Below, one piece after another: positions 19,593 to 29,888 of a DNA stretch of 64,000 bases. Each line of letters begins with the position of its first letter. The first letter of the stretch is position 1. A program made the translations under genes and the position numbers. Source of the stretch: an uncultured Draconibacterium sp. (GTDB taxonomy: Bacteria > Bacteroidota > Bacteroidia > Bacteroidales > Prolixibacteraceae); assembly GCF_963674925.1 (NCBI RefSeq), contig NZ_OY771647.1, positions 3,053,501 to 3,117,500 on the forward strand, in the 5' to 3' direction. A model generated the notes under the pieces. It was not told the DNA's origin. It saw nothing but the letters and a program-made list of their open reading frames with translations, and did no database searches.

Positions 19593-20768
19593 ATGAAAAA
19601 ATATTTGATATATATAATACTGGTGACCTTTTCTGCCGGATTATTTTCTTCCTGCGAAGAGGATTACACAAGCACGCTAAACCTGGATGCCGATGTTAAA
19701 ATACAGAGTTTCTCGGTTGAAGGAACTGAAGGCGTAATCGATGAAGTAAACAAAACAATTACGGTAACCATCGAAAGCGGGAGCAATATCGATCTTAGCA
19801 ATATCAGCCCGGAGATTGTGCTTCCAGCAGGAGCTGTTATTACTCCTGCAATCACATCTAATATGGATTTTACAAATCCTGTTGAGTTTACGATTGTAAA
19901 CGGCGATATATACTGCCAATACACCGTAACTGTTTCCGAGAAATTCTACTTTGCCTTTTTGGGCGAGCCTGCCAATGTCTCTGCTATGACGATTTTAGAT
20001 GACCAAAAAGCTGCAGAATGGTTTTTAAAGAAATATCCTTCTGCTGAATATGTAAGTTTCAGTCAGGTTGCCGATGGTTCTGTTGATTTAAGCAAATTCA
20101 ATGCCGTTTGGTACCATTCCGACCAGGGTACACGCCCATGCTGGCCCGATGCTCAAATGCTTTATGGCGTTGCCGATAATCCTGCAATTGTATCGAAACT
20201 GAAAGCGTATTACGAAAATGGAGGGAACATCCTGTTAACCAACTTTGCCGGTTCGCTGGTTGATGAACTGGGAATTGTTAGCGAAGCAAAATATGCTCCG
20301 AACAATGCTTTTGGCGATATCGAGGCAAATCCAGATTCTTATAACTGGGGCGATTGGGATTTGAGATGGTACGGTAATCCGGAAAACCCCATTGCTCAGG
20401 GATTAAACTATAAAAGTGATGACCCAACAAAATTCATAATGTTGCCTAACGGGGTTGCGCGCCGTAACCGTACCAACCAGTATAACGTGGATGGCTGGAC
20501 AGACTATGCAATTGGTGGTGAGACCATAGAAGAAAGGGTTGCATACTTTGAAACTGTTAACAATTGTAAGGCTTTAGTTACCAATTGGAGCGGCATGGAG
20601 ATTAACCTGGTTTTATGGGATAAACATGATGGTAAAGGAGCCGCTATTTTTATTGGCTCAGGTACTTATGACTGGTATGCTGAGAATGATGTTGAAAACA
20701 CAGCGGGTAACCGCGAGAAACTGACATCGAACAGCATTGCGTATCTTTTGGCAAAATCGAAAGAATAA
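19593..20768 (+). CDS. DUF4960 surface fructan-binding lipoprotein
   Basis: A 391-residue protein with a lipoprotein signal (about 1-20, Cys in SSCEED). The N-terminal 110 residues are Ig/cadherin-like beta strands (IQSFSVEGTEGVIDEVNKTI). The larger C-terminal domain looks like DUF4960, with a Rossmann/glutaminase-like flavour (AVWYHSDQG, NGGNILLTNFAG). The equivalent position in the B. thetaiotaomicron levan locus is held by a DUF4960 levan-binding protein, so a surface glycan-binding role is likely. A strong hairpin follows directly. Confidence 0.78.
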   Translation: MKKYLIYIILVTFSAGLFSSCEEDYTSTLNLDADVKIQSFSVEGTEGVIDEVNKTITVTIESGSNIDLSNISPEIVLPAGAVITPAITSNMDFTNPVEFTIVNGDIYCQYTVTVSEKFYFAFLGEPANVSAMTILDDQKAAEWFLKKYPSAEYVSFSQVADGSVDLSKFNAVWYHSDQGTRPCWPDAQMLYGVADNPAIVSKLKAYYENGGNILLTNFAGSLVDELGIVSEAKYAPNNAFGDIEANPDSYNWGDWDLRWYGNPENPIAQGLNYKSDDPTKFIMLPNGVARRNRTNQYNVDGWTDYAIGGETIEERVAYFETVNNCKALVTNWSGMEINLVLWDKHDGKGAAIFIGSGTYDWYAENDVENTAGNREKLTSNSIAYLLAKSKE

Positions 20769-20773
20769 TTCAT

Positions 20774-20809
20774 AAAAGGAAGGAAGCCTGTTCAGGCTTC
20801 CTTCCTTTT
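20774..20809 (+). terminator. Strong hairpin between binding-protein and hydrolase genes
   Basis: A perfect 17-bp stem pairs AAAAGGAAGGAAGCCTG (20774-20790) with CAGGCTTCCTTCCTTTT (20793-20809) across a 2-base loop. It ends in a T-run six bases after the DUF4960 stop. It should act as a partial intrinsic terminator or mRNA processing and stability element, letting SusC/D/DUF4960 be made in excess of the GH32 enzymes. Confidence 0.8.
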
Positions 20810-20846
20810 ACCAGCTTTGGGAGATTAAATAATTAAACAAATTTTT

Positions 20847-23108
20847 ATGAAGAATATATTTGTGACCCTGTTAATTGGTGTCTTGCTCAGCTTTTCGCTT
20901 ATTGTTAAAGCTCAGGATTATAGTGAGCAATACCGGCCACAATTCCATTTTTCTCCCAAAAGTGGCTGGATTGGCGACCCGGACGGAACCATTAAATTCG
21001 ACAGTTTGTACCACCTTTTTTGGTGGGGGCACGCCGTTTCTGAAGATTTGGTTTACTGGACAGAGTACCCCTGGCCTATGCAGGGAGGGAGTTCATCTTT
21101 CGATTACTACACGGGCTCGGTAGTTGTAGATACGGAAAACACTGCCGGATTTGGAACCGGAGATGACACAGTTGCCGTGGCCATTTATACCATGCACAAC
21201 AAAACAACAAATATTGAAACGCAGGGAATCTCGTCGAGCACTTCGCCTGATTTTAAATATTTTAATTATTACAACGATAATCCCGTAATTCCATCCTCTT
21301 CAACTGATTTCAGGGATCCTTCAGTATTTTGGGATACACAACTCAATCGTTGGGCCATGGCTATTACTCGTCCGGGCGAACATCGTATTGAAATCTATAG
21401 CTCTCCTGATCTGAAAAACTGGACAAAACAATCGTCTTTCGGCCCACTTGGCGCACGAACTGGCGCCTGGGAGGTCCCCGATCTTTTTCAACTCCCGTTG
21501 GATGGAAATCCTGAAAATAAAAAGTGGGTTATGATTTGCGGAATGGGCCCTAACCGGGGACAATACTGGATAGGAGATTTTGATGGAAACACTTTTACTC
21601 CTGACGCTAAAACCCTGGCTTATTTAAAAGACGGCGCCGGTATCGCCGGTGAAGTATTTGCTGATTTTGAAGCTTCCGATTACGGAACATGGGCTACAGA
21701 AGGAACTGCTTTTGGGACGAGTCCGGCAAACGGAACCCTGGCGGGGCAAATGGATGTTTCCGGATATTTGGGTGACTACCTGGTGAATTCTTTTAATGGT
21801 GGCGATGCCGCAACCGGGAAACTGACATCTCCTGAATTTACGGTTTCCAAAAATTTTATAAACTTTCTAATAGCCGGCGGAAACCACAATAACTTAACCT
21901 GTATTAATCTGCTTGTAAACGGAGAAGTTGTAAGAACGGCCACCGGCGACAATTCGGAACAGCTAAAATGGTTTGGCTGGGATGTAAGCGAATACATTGG
22001 GCAAACTGCGGTTTTGGAAATTACCGACAACTTCTCAGGCAGTTGGGGGCACATCAACATCGACCACATTATGTTTTCGGATATTCTTACCGACCAGCGT
22101 TACGAACATGCGTACTGGATTGATTACGGCCCCGATTTTTATGCCGTCAGAACTTACCGGAATTACGATGCAGATGATGACCGTACCGTTTGGTTAGGCT
22201 GGATGAATAACTGGGATTACGCCAACAGCATCCCAACCTCCTGGGGTGGAAGTACAGCTGAGTCGCTTCCCCGCGAAATAGAACTGGTGAGTAGCGATCA
22301 GGGGTATAAAATCATTCAAAAGCCAATTGAGGAGCTGCAAAAGTTAAGAAAGGAAGAAGTAGTTATTACGAATAAACCGGTAGATGGGACAATTGAGTTA
22401 ACGGAGTTTAAACCACAGAAAAATACTTATGAGTTTGAAGCGGTTTATGAAGTAACGCCGGGAAGCAATCAAAAAGTCGGTTTTAATCTTTGTGTATCCG
22501 ATGCAAATAAAATAGTACTGGGTTATGATGCTAAAACGTCAAATGTATTTATCGACCGCACACAGAGCGGATATGTGAACTTTAACAGCAAATTTCCCCG
22601 GGTTGTAACTGCTCCCGTTCAGTTAAAAGAAAATAAAATAAGCTTTCATGTTTTTGTTGACCAGCTGTCGCTCGAAGTATTTGTGAACGAAGGCGATGTG
22701 GTATTAACTTCATTGATGTTTCCCAACCCTTATTTTCAAAAAGGCATCGAATTATTCTCTGAAAATGCATCTTCTGTACTGCAATTATTTAACGCCTGGG
22801 AGCTCAAATCAATTTGGGAAGAAGACCTTGGCACTGGAATACTGGACCGAAAAAATAAGCGGGGATCGATTAATGTATATCCTAACCCGGCCAACGACAA
22901 AATACACTTTACGCTGAATGCGGGAACCAGTAGAGCCGCCACTGCAAAAGTTATAAACCTGCAGGGGCAAATCCTGAAAGAAAAAACAATATTTCCCGGT
23001 ATTTCCTCGTCCGAAATCGATATAAGCGATTTAAAAACAGGACACTACATTCTTTATGTTTTGAATGATAACCAAATATCAACTCAACAATTTATAAAAG
23101 TAAATTAA
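20847..23108 (+). CDS. Secreted GH32 fructanase with beta-sandwich insert and T9SS tail
   Basis: A 753-residue exported enzyme with a type I signal peptide ending near Ala22. The five-bladed GH32 propeller shows the nucleophile Asp44 in WIGDPDG, the RDP motif in FRDPSVF and the acid/base Glu in WEVPDLF (usually ECP). About 140 residues between the propeller motifs (from about 270 to 412; DFEASDYGTWATEG to HINIDHIMFSD) look like an inserted carbohydrate-binding beta-sandwich. The C-terminal beta module of GH32 follows. The last 80 residues, beginning INVYPNPANDKIHF, are a type IX secretion sorting domain, so it is probably delivered to the cell surface. It hydrolyses beta-fructan; endo or exo mode is unknown. 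Confidence 0.9.
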   Translation: MKNIFVTLLIGVLLSFSLIVKAQDYSEQYRPQFHFSPKSGWIGDPDGTIKFDSLYHLFWWGHAVSEDLVYWTEYPWPMQGGSSSFDYYTGSVVVDTENTAGFGTGDDTVAVAIYTMHNKTTNIETQGISSSTSPDFKYFNYYNDNPVIPSSSTDFRDPSVFWDTQLNRWAMAITRPGEHRIEIYSSPDLKNWTKQSSFGPLGARTGAWEVPDLFQLPLDGNPENKKWVMICGMGPNRGQYWIGDFDGNTFTPDAKTLAYLKDGAGIAGEVFADFEASDYGTWATEGTAFGTSPANGTLAGQMDVSGYLGDYLVNSFNGGDAATGKLTSPEFTVSKNFINFLIAGGNHNNLTCINLLVNGEVVRTATGDNSEQLKWFGWDVSEYIGQTAVLEITDNFSGSWGHINIDHIMFSDILTDQRYEHAYWIDYGPDFYAVRTYRNYDADDDRTVWLGWMNNWDYANSIPTSWGGSTAESLPREIELVSSDQGYKIIQKPIEELQKLRKEEVVITNKPVDGTIELTEFKPQKNTYEFEAVYEVTPGSNQKVGFNLCVSDANKIVLGYDAKTSNVFIDRTQSGYVNFNSKFPRVVTAPVQLKENKISFHVFVDQLSLEVFVNEGDVVLTSLMFPNPYFQKGIELFSENASSVLQLFNAWELKSIWEEDLGTGILDRKNKRGSINVYPNPANDKIHFTLNAGTSRAATAKVINLQGQILKEKTIFPGISSSEIDISDLKTGHYILYVLNDNQISTQQFIKVN

Positions 23109-23110
23109 TA

Positions 23111-24667
23111 ATGATGAAGACATTTTATAAGCTTCTGGTGGTAGTTTTTATCTTTAGTGCCTGCAAGCCGTCGGCAAACAACCAACAAGAAAAATACAAC
23201 GAACAATACCGTTCCAAGATTCATTTTTCGCCTGAAACAGGGTGGGCTAATGACCCGAACGGAATGGTGTATTACGATGGTGAATACCACCTGTTTTTTC
23301 AGCATAATCCCGATACTACAATTTGGGGGCCAATGCACTGGGGGCATGCGGTAAGCAAGGACCTCATTCACTGGGAACAGCTCCCAATAGCATTGTACCC
23401 CGACAGTTTAGGCTGGATATTCTCGGGAAGTGCTGTAATTGACTGGGAAAACACATCTGGTTTAGGAGAAAACGGCGTTCCGCCCATGGTGGCTATTTTT
23501 ACCTATCATAATCGGGAGCTGGAAAACACCGGAACGGATAAGTTTCAGTATCAGGGAATTGCATATAGCCTTGATAAAGGGCGTAGCTGGACGAAATATG
23601 AAAATAACCCGGTTTTACCTAATCCCGGAATTCGTGATTTTCGTGACCCAAAAGTAATGTGGCACCCCGAAAGTGAGAAATGGATAATGACCCTTGCCGT
23701 GCTCGACCACATTAATTTCTATTCTTCGCCCAATTTAATCGACTGGACCCTGGAAAGCGAATTCGGAGAAGGAATTGGAGCACATGGCGGCATTTGGGAA
23801 TGCCCTGATTTGTTTCCTTTGCAAGTGGAAGGAACAGACGAAACAAAATGGGTATTGCTGGTAAGTATCAACCCTGGAGGGCCAAATGGGGGTTCGGCGA
23901 CCCAATATTTTGTGGGCGACTTTGACGGACATAATTTTGAGCGATACGGAGAAAAAACCAAATGGATGGATTATGGAAAAGATAATTACGCAGGGGTAAC
24001 CTGGTCGGATATTCCGGATGAAGACGGAAGAAGAATTTTGCTTGGCTGGATGAATAACTGGCAATATGCCAATGAGGTTCCGACATCGATCTGGAGAGGT
24101 TCTTTTACCCTGCCAAGAACTCTGAAATTGACAGAAATATATAACGACTATCTACTGGTTTCGTCGCCGGTAAAAGAATTGGATAAGCTAAAATCAGGTT
24201 CAAAAAAAATCTCGGGCTCAACAGTCTCCGGAATGCTGGAAATCAATAATAAGCTGCAATTCCCGATGGAAATAAACCTGAACTTTAAAACCGAAAACAA
24301 TACGTCGATGAACTTTGGTGAGCGTTTTGGGATTATTTTATCGAATGAAAAAAACGAATCGCTAAAGATTGGTTACGACAATCTAAATAAACTGTTTTTT
24401 ATTGACCGGAGTAATAGTGGATGGGACAGTCCGAACAAGGAATTTGCCGGCACTCATTTTGCGCCTTATATAGCAAATTCCTCTTCACTTAGTTTCAAAC
24501 TTATCATAGATAAATCGTCGGTTGAATTATTTGCAGTTGATGGATTGGTGGTCATGACCGAACAATTTTTCTCTACCGAAGAATTTACATCAGTAAGCCT
24601 GTTTTCGGAAAACGGTGAGGTAGAATTACTCGATGGTGAAATTAGTACGTTATCAGAAATATGGTAA
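23111..24667 (+). CDS. GH32 beta-fructosidase lipoprotein
   Basis: A 518-residue enzyme starting 3 bases after the first GH32. A lipoprotein signal ends at Cys18 (FSAC). Canonical GH32 elements are present: nucleophile Asp48 in WANDPNG, FRDPKVMW and WECPDLF with the catalytic Glu, then the C-terminal beta-sandwich. The full segment FFQHNPDTTIWGPMHWGHA, missing from its neighbour, is present here. It probably removes terminal fructose from imported or surface fructo-oligosaccharides, feeding the porter and fructokinase. Confidence 0.93.
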   Translation: MMKTFYKLLVVVFIFSACKPSANNQQEKYNEQYRSKIHFSPETGWANDPNGMVYYDGEYHLFFQHNPDTTIWGPMHWGHAVSKDLIHWEQLPIALYPDSLGWIFSGSAVIDWENTSGLGENGVPPMVAIFTYHNRELENTGTDKFQYQGIAYSLDKGRSWTKYENNPVLPNPGIRDFRDPKVMWHPESEKWIMTLAVLDHINFYSSPNLIDWTLESEFGEGIGAHGGIWECPDLFPLQVEGTDETKWVLLVSINPGGPNGGSATQYFVGDFDGHNFERYGEKTKWMDYGKDNYAGVTWSDIPDEDGRRILLGWMNNWQYANEVPTSIWRGSFTLPRTLKLTEIYNDYLLVSSPVKELDKLKSGSKKISGSTVSGMLEINNKLQFPMEINLNFKTENNTSMNFGERFGIILSNEKNESLKIGYDNLNKLFFIDRSNSGWDSPNKEFAGTHFAPYIANSSSLSFKLIIDKSSVELFAVDGLVVMTEQFFSTEEFTSVSLFSENGEVELLDGEISTLSEIW

Positions 24668-24714
24668 AATGGATGAGAATCCGATTTACATAGTTTAGTT
24701 TAATTAATATCAAA

Positions 24715-24743
24715 AAAAGCCTGATGGTTCCCATCGGGCTTTT
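24715..24743 (+). terminator. Intrinsic terminator of the fructan operon
   Basis: A 13-bp stem (AAAAGCCTGATGG with CCATCGGGCTTTT, one G-T pair) with a 3-base loop lies 48 bases after the second GH32 gene and ahead of the separately transcribed regulator. Confidence 0.8.
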
Positions 24744-24800
24744 CGTCTATTTTTTCTTGGCTTAATTTTGTTAATTTTAAATGTAATTAACTTGAAAATT

Positions 24801-27554
24801 ATGTGTCGTTTCATCTTAGTGATAACATTTGTATTCTTTTGTCTCTGTTTGCAGGCAAAAGAAAAATTCATTGTGGGTTTTTCGCAATGTTCGGCTGGAG
24901 ACTGGAGAGAGAATATGGAAGCGGAGATGGAGCGTGAACTCATGTTTCATGATGACATTGAATTGATTAAACGACAGGCAGGTGACAGTACTCCTCTACA
25001 GATTCAGCAAATTAATGAGTTATTAAATGAGGGTGTTGACTTAATGATAATAGCTCCTAATGAAATTGATGCACTTCTTCCTGTTATTGAAAAGGTTTAT
25101 GATTCAGGAATCCCTGTAATTCTTATTGATAGAAAAATAAATTCACCTAAATATACAGCATATATTGGAGGTGATAATTTTGATATTGGTAATACAGCTG
25201 GTATTTATATCGCCAATAAATTGCACAATGAGGGGCAGGTGGTTGAACTATTAGGAATTTTAAGTTCTTCTCCTGCACTTGAACGGATGAATGGCTTTAA
25301 TAATGCAATTGATAAATTCCCAAAGATTGATAATGTTTATGAAATTCATGCCAAGTGGAATACAGAACTGGTTACTGATAGTTTGAGTGTTGTATTAAAA
25401 AAGTATCCTTCAGTAAAAGCAATTTTCTCACACACTGATTTTATGGCAGAGGCAGCCTCAAAGGTTATTCGGGAGAATTTTTCAGACAGGGATATTCTAA
25501 TTGTTGGAGTTGATGGCTTGCCTAATGATGGAGGGGGGATAGAACTGGTTAAACAGGGAAATATCTCCGCTACTTTAATTTATCCTACTGGCGGAAAAGA
25601 GGCCATACGAACAGCCGCAAAAATATTACATAATCAAAAATTTCAAAAAAATAATTTATTGCCAACGACTTTAGTAGATGCATCCAATGTAGATATTACG
25701 AGAATTCAATTTCAAAATATAAATGCGTTACAAGAGGATATTAACAAATCGAAGAATATGCTTGAAATGCTGAACTTAAGGTACCGCGATCAGCAAATCT
25801 TGTTATTTATTAGTCTTGTATTACTCTGCCTTGTAGCGATATTATTTGGCATGTATTTATGGTCATTTAAACGATTGAAAATATCCAATCAGAACCTCGA
25901 AAAACAGAAAGAAGCTATTTCAAGCCAAAACAAAGAATTAACGAGATTATCAGAAGAACTGGAAAAAGTTACACAAGAACGGTTACGGTTTTATACCAAC
26001 ATATCACATGAGTTCAGAACTCCTTTGACTCTGATCTCCGGGCCCATTGATAAGCTTTCGAGGAATAAAAACTTAACGGCAGAGCAACGGGATTTACTTC
26101 AAATTGCCGAAAAAAATGTCTCTATCCTTTTAAAACTTATCGAGCAAATTATCGATTTTAGAAAATATGAATTAGGGAAACACGATTTTTCTCCTGTTTC
26201 TGCTGACTTGATCAAACATTTTGAAGATTGGAATGGACTTTTTGCGGAAGTCGCAAAACATAAGCAGATCAAATTCAGTATGGAGTCTCCGTTGGGAAAA
26301 AATCTTGTAATTGATTTTGATGTGGATAAAATGGAACGGATCTATACCAACTTATTATCCAATGCATTCAAATTTACACCCGAGAAAGGTACGATAAAAG
26401 TACTTATTGAAAGGGCATTTATTGATCAAAAGGATGCTGTAAAAGTGCAGGTATTAAATTCGGGGAAATCTATTCCTGAAAATAAGATTAAAGAAATTTT
26501 CGATCGTTTTTATCAGGCAGGTTCAAAAACCGGGGGCTCGGGGATAGGATTGGCGCTCGTTAAAGGATATGTTAACATGCATGGCGGAAAGATTGATGTT
26601 GCCAATCCCAATGGTTTTGTTTGTTTTACTTTTTCTATCCCGGTTAAACAAGAGGAAAGTATTGTAAGTAACGAATCAGAAAAATCTTCTGAGAATATAG
26701 TACCTGCAACGGAAAATGAAGCACATGACATCATTACTCAAATAATCGGAAGTGAAGATTCATATACTTTTGATGACGAATATGATGAGGGGAAAACCAC
26801 TGTTTTATTGGTTGACGATCATCCGGGAATACGTTCGTTCCTTAAATCTCTTCTGAAGGATAAGTATTGTGTACTGGAAGCTAAAGACGGTATCGAAGGA
26901 ATCAGGAAAGCGGTGCGTTATGTCCCCGACCTGATTGTTAGTGATGTAATGATGCCTGGTATCGATGGTGTTGAAATGTGTAGTCATCTGAAAAGAGAGT
27001 TGTCAACCAGTCATATTCCGATTATTTTACTTACTGCTAATGCCCAGGACGAGAAACGAATTTTAGGTTTTGAAAGCGGGGCAGATGATTATATTTCAAA
27101 ACCAGTGAATTTCGAGATACTTGAAGTCCGCATTCGTAATTTGATTAAGGGCAGAAAACAGTTAAAAGCAACATTTGGTTCAATTGATGGTACGCACAAT
27201 ATTCCTGATCAGGCCTTAAATCCCGAAAAATCATTTATTGAAAAATTAGAGGGACAGATTGAAAAACACATTGAAAACCCTGAACTAAGTGTTGACTATT
27301 TGAGCAATGAACTGGGCATGTCGCGAATTCAGTTATACAGAAAAGTAAAGGCTTTAACCAACTATTCTCCTGTTGAATTTATTACATTATTTCGCTTGAA
27401 AAAGGCTGTTAGCATAATGAAAATGACGGATACAAACCTGGCTCAAATTGCTTACCAGGTTGGTTTTTCGGCACCTTCTTATTTTTCCAAAAGTTTTAAG
27501 AAGTATTACGGAAAAAGTCCGAGTGAATATTTGAAAGAAATAAGGAACATCTAG
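24801..27554 (+). CDS. Hybrid two-component system regulator with periplasmic fructose-type sensor
   Basis: About 917 residues from the ATG at 24801, chosen because a signal sequence (MCRFILVITFVFFCLCLQA) then begins at residue 1; an ATG 33 bases upstream is open but less likely. Order: signal; periplasmic LacI/ribose-binding-like sensor (about 22-325); one TM (about 333-356); HisKA with NISHEFRTPL (about 400); HATPase with NLLSNAFKFTP and GSGIGLALVKG; receiver (about 668-790, VLLVDDHPG, SDVMMPGIDG); AraC-type HTH (about 805-917). This is the BT1754-type hybrid regulator, which binds fructose and switches on the levan locus. It is expected to activate the operon upstream of it. Confidence 0.92.
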   Translation: MCRFILVITFVFFCLCLQAKEKFIVGFSQCSAGDWRENMEAEMERELMFHDDIELIKRQAGDSTPLQIQQINELLNEGVDLMIIAPNEIDALLPVIEKVYDSGIPVILIDRKINSPKYTAYIGGDNFDIGNTAGIYIANKLHNEGQVVELLGILSSSPALERMNGFNNAIDKFPKIDNVYEIHAKWNTELVTDSLSVVLKKYPSVKAIFSHTDFMAEAASKVIRENFSDRDILIVGVDGLPNDGGGIELVKQGNISATLIYPTGGKEAIRTAAKILHNQKFQKNNLLPTTLVDASNVDITRIQFQNINALQEDINKSKNMLEMLNLRYRDQQILLFISLVLLCLVAILFGMYLWSFKRLKISNQNLEKQKEAISSQNKELTRLSEELEKVTQERLRFYTNISHEFRTPLTLISGPIDKLSRNKNLTAEQRDLLQIAEKNVSILLKLIEQIIDFRKYELGKHDFSPVSADLIKHFEDWNGLFAEVAKHKQIKFSMESPLGKNLVIDFDVDKMERIYTNLLSNAFKFTPEKGTIKVLIERAFIDQKDAVKVQVLNSGKSIPENKIKEIFDRFYQAGSKTGGSGIGLALVKGYVNMHGGKIDVANPNGFVCFTFSIPVKQEESIVSNESEKSSENIVPATENEAHDIITQIIGSEDSYTFDDEYDEGKTTVLLVDDHPGIRSFLKSLLKDKYCVLEAKDGIEGIRKAVRYVPDLIVSDVMMPGIDGVEMCSHLKRELSTSHIPIILLTANAQDEKRILGFESGADDYISKPVNFEILEVRIRNLIKGRKQLKATFGSIDGTHNIPDQALNPEKSFIEKLEGQIEKHIENPELSVDYLSNELGMSRIQLYRKVKALTNYSPVEFITLFRLKKAVSIMKMTDTNLAQIAYQVGFSAPSYFSKSFKKYYGKSPSEYLKEIRNI

Positions 27555-27599
27555 TGGATGTAGTTAACTGCTTAAGAAAATATGGATGTGAGTATGTTG

Positions 27600-27915
27600 T
27601 TACCGTTCATGAGCTGTATACCTCTGCGGTATTTGTGGCATTGGAAATATCACGACCAATAACAGTACAACCTATATTCTATGCTGGTTGAAGAAACTAA
27701 AAAAAACGATAAAAAGTTTGTTGTAATGGCTCCTGGTTTAGTTCGAAAAGTTGTTGATTATATACTGGATTGTCAGGATCAAATCCGAAACCGGTTCTTC
27801 CTGAAACTAAAAAGAAAAGTTAATCAGCTTTTCTTTCAATGGATTTCTGATTATACGGCTAATGAAGTCCCAAAATCTTTTTTAGTATTCATTAAGCTTG
27901 CATCACGAAATTATC
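27600..27915 (+). pseudogene. 3' fragment of an ArdC-type gene (copy B)
   Basis: From about 27620 one frame reads LCGICGIGNITTNNSTTYIL and then WLKK, matching LCGYCGIENVTIDNSAAYIQ at 52365-52425. It continues through KKFVVMAPGLVRKVVDYILD to a tail nearly identical to that of copy C. The part before 27600 cannot be aligned, and the HExxH part is missing. It lies between the fructan regulator and susR. An open frame of 111 codons (27681-28016) covers part of it but has no recognisable start and is not considered a gene. Confidence 0.7.
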
Positions 27916-28026
27916 TGGCAATCTCGTTTTTCAATTTATTGGGCAAAATAGAGGTATCCTGTGAAATGATTGTAATAGAGTATTACGCTATTCAAATAGA
28001 AGGAGACATAGTTTGAAATATAAATG

Positions 28027-28034
28027 TATTTTTG
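28027..28034 (+). promoter_or_regulatory. Possible -7 element of the susR-like gene
   Basis: TATTTTTG matches TAnnTTTG and lies 28 bases before the ATG at 28062. No convincing -33 TTTG is found at the right spacing. Confidence 0.28.
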
Positions 28035-28061
28035 TGAAGCTTATTTTGTGTCTGATCGATT

Positions 28062-29711
28062 ATGCTATTCCTGAAAATTAAAAATATTCTTCTGTTCACC
28101 GCAATCATATCCTTTTGTAATGGATATAGCCAGGAGACATCGAAAGATATATTGGAAACGCTGGATGAAGTTATCGCCCAAAGAGAATACTTTGTCTCAA
28201 AAAAGCTCGACCGCATTAACGCGTTAACAGAATCTGCACCAAGTCCGGAAGATGAGCATTATTTGACCAACTATTATGCTTATTGCTTAAAACTTTATAA
28301 TGAGTACCAAACTTTTGAGTTTGATTCAGCATATTTTTATGCAAAAAAACTAAATGAAACTGCTCAACAAATTAATGACTCAGAATTGATTGCAGGTGCA
28401 AAAATTGAATTTGCCAATATTCTTATCACCGCTGGTATTTTTAATGAGTCGCTGGATACTCTAAAATCTATTCAATTAGCAGGACTTACCCCAAAAATAA
28501 AGGCAAATTACTATCAGGTTCTGAGCCGTGGATATTTTGATATGGAAAGTTTTTCTCAAAGCCCTGAATTTGCGCAGGCATACCGGGAAAAAGGAATGGC
28601 CGGTTATGATTCGGCTTTGGTGTATTTGCCACACTCTTCCTGGCAATATCATTCATTAATTGCTCAGAAAAATTTAAAGCTTGGAAATAACGATACTGCC
28701 ATTATTGAGCTCGAAAATATAATAAGTACATATAATCTCACAAATGACGAATTGGCACTTCCGCTAATTTCTCTTGCTTTTACCTATGGAATTGTTGGAG
28801 ACAAAGAAAAGGAGCTTATATATATGGCAAAGGCAGCCATGGCCGATTTAAGAGGAGCCAAAAAGGAAGCTGTCGCTCTGCTGTTTCTTGCTAATAATCT
28901 CTATGAACAGGGCTATATAATCCGCGCCAGCAAATATGTTAATATAGCCTTGGAAGATAGTCGCTTTTATGGAAGTAATTTTAGGCTTTGGCAGGTTTCC
29001 AATTTTTTGCCATTTATCAAAGCAGAGCATATTGGAACCATTGAAAAACAAAAGAAACAACTATGGTATTATTCGCTGGTTGTAACTTTATTGATCATCG
29101 TTGTGGGAATTTCTTTTGTTGTTATAGCAAGGCAGACAGTAAAACTTAGAAAATCGAAAAAAATCGTAGAGAGAACCAACAAAAAGCTGGCAGTTAGTAA
29201 CGAGGAGTTACGGCTTGCCAACAGGATTAAAGAGGAATACATTGGCTATTATTTCGAAATAAGTTCTCAAATTATTGACAGGCTCGAAAAGTTGAAATTA
29301 TTGGTTGGCAGAAGGTTGAAGAAAAGACAGTTTGATGAGCTTTCACTTGAAGTCGACAACCTTAATATACACAAGGAAAAAGCCAAATTATACCATAATT
29401 TTGATAAAGCATTCCTCGAAATTTTTCCAGAGTTTCCGAATAAAATAAATGCCTTATTGAAACCTGAAGAGCAAATTCGCCTGAAAGAAGGACAACTTTT
29501 AAATACTGAATTGCGCATTATTGCTTTATTCAGGCTGGGCATTCAGGATGCTGAAAAGCTTTCCCGAATTCTTGACTGCTCGGTGAATACCATTTATGCT
29601 TACAAATCTAAAATGAAAAACAAGTCTCAAAATCCTACCCAGTTTGAGGCGGATATCATGCTGGTAACTCGTGCTGCAAATATCGAGAATAATAGTAAAT
29701 TACCTCAATAA
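28062..29711 (+). CDS. susR: SusR-like transcriptional activator (DUF6377 type)
   Basis: A 549-residue membrane-spanning regulator. It has an N-terminal signal/anchor (ILLFTAIISFCNG), tetratricopeptide-like helices over about 30-310, one transmembrane helix at about 333-356 (WYYSLVVTLLIIVVGISFVV), a short coiled coil, and a C-terminal cytoplasmic DNA-binding part with an HTH-like LSRILDCSVNTIYAYKSKMK. This is the architecture of SusR, which senses malto-oligosaccharide in the periplasm and activates sus genes. SusR-type regulators also control dextran loci, which fits the GH66 gene downstream. It is separated from susC by 279 bases holding the promoter. Confidence 0.88.
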   Translation: MLFLKIKNILLFTAIISFCNGYSQETSKDILETLDEVIAQREYFVSKKLDRINALTESAPSPEDEHYLTNYYAYCLKLYNEYQTFEFDSAYFYAKKLNETAQQINDSELIAGAKIEFANILITAGIFNESLDTLKSIQLAGLTPKIKANYYQVLSRGYFDMESFSQSPEFAQAYREKGMAGYDSALVYLPHSSWQYHSLIAQKNLKLGNNDTAIIELENIISTYNLTNDELALPLISLAFTYGIVGDKEKELIYMAKAAMADLRGAKKEAVALLFLANNLYEQGYIIRASKYVNIALEDSRFYGSNFRLWQVSNFLPFIKAEHIGTIEKQKKQLWYYSLVVTLLIIVVGISFVVIARQTVKLRKSKKIVERTNKKLAVSNEELRLANRIKEEYIGYYFEISSQIIDRLEKLKLLVGRRLKKRQFDELSLEVDNLNIHKEKAKLYHNFDKAFLEIFPEFPNKINALLKPEEQIRLKEGQLLNTELRIIALFRLGIQDAEKLSRILDCSVNTIYAYKSKMKNKSQNPTQFEADIMLVTRAANIENNSKLPQ

Positions 29712-29888
29712 AGAGTCCAGAAAGGGATATTGCCGGGACAAAATCTCCTCTTCTTCCATCATATTTCGTCTATATTTTCCTGAAGACTGTTATTCAGTAA
29801 TTAGTTGATACGTTGTTATATAAGAAAAATCGTCTCAAAATAAATCTATATAAACCTTTTACTTTTTCCTTCTAACACTACCCCTAAA

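Noticed and set aside
27681..28016. 111-codon open frame as a real gene
   Set aside because: It is the decayed ArdC 3' end plus trailing sequence; no proper start and the conserved part begins before it in another frame.
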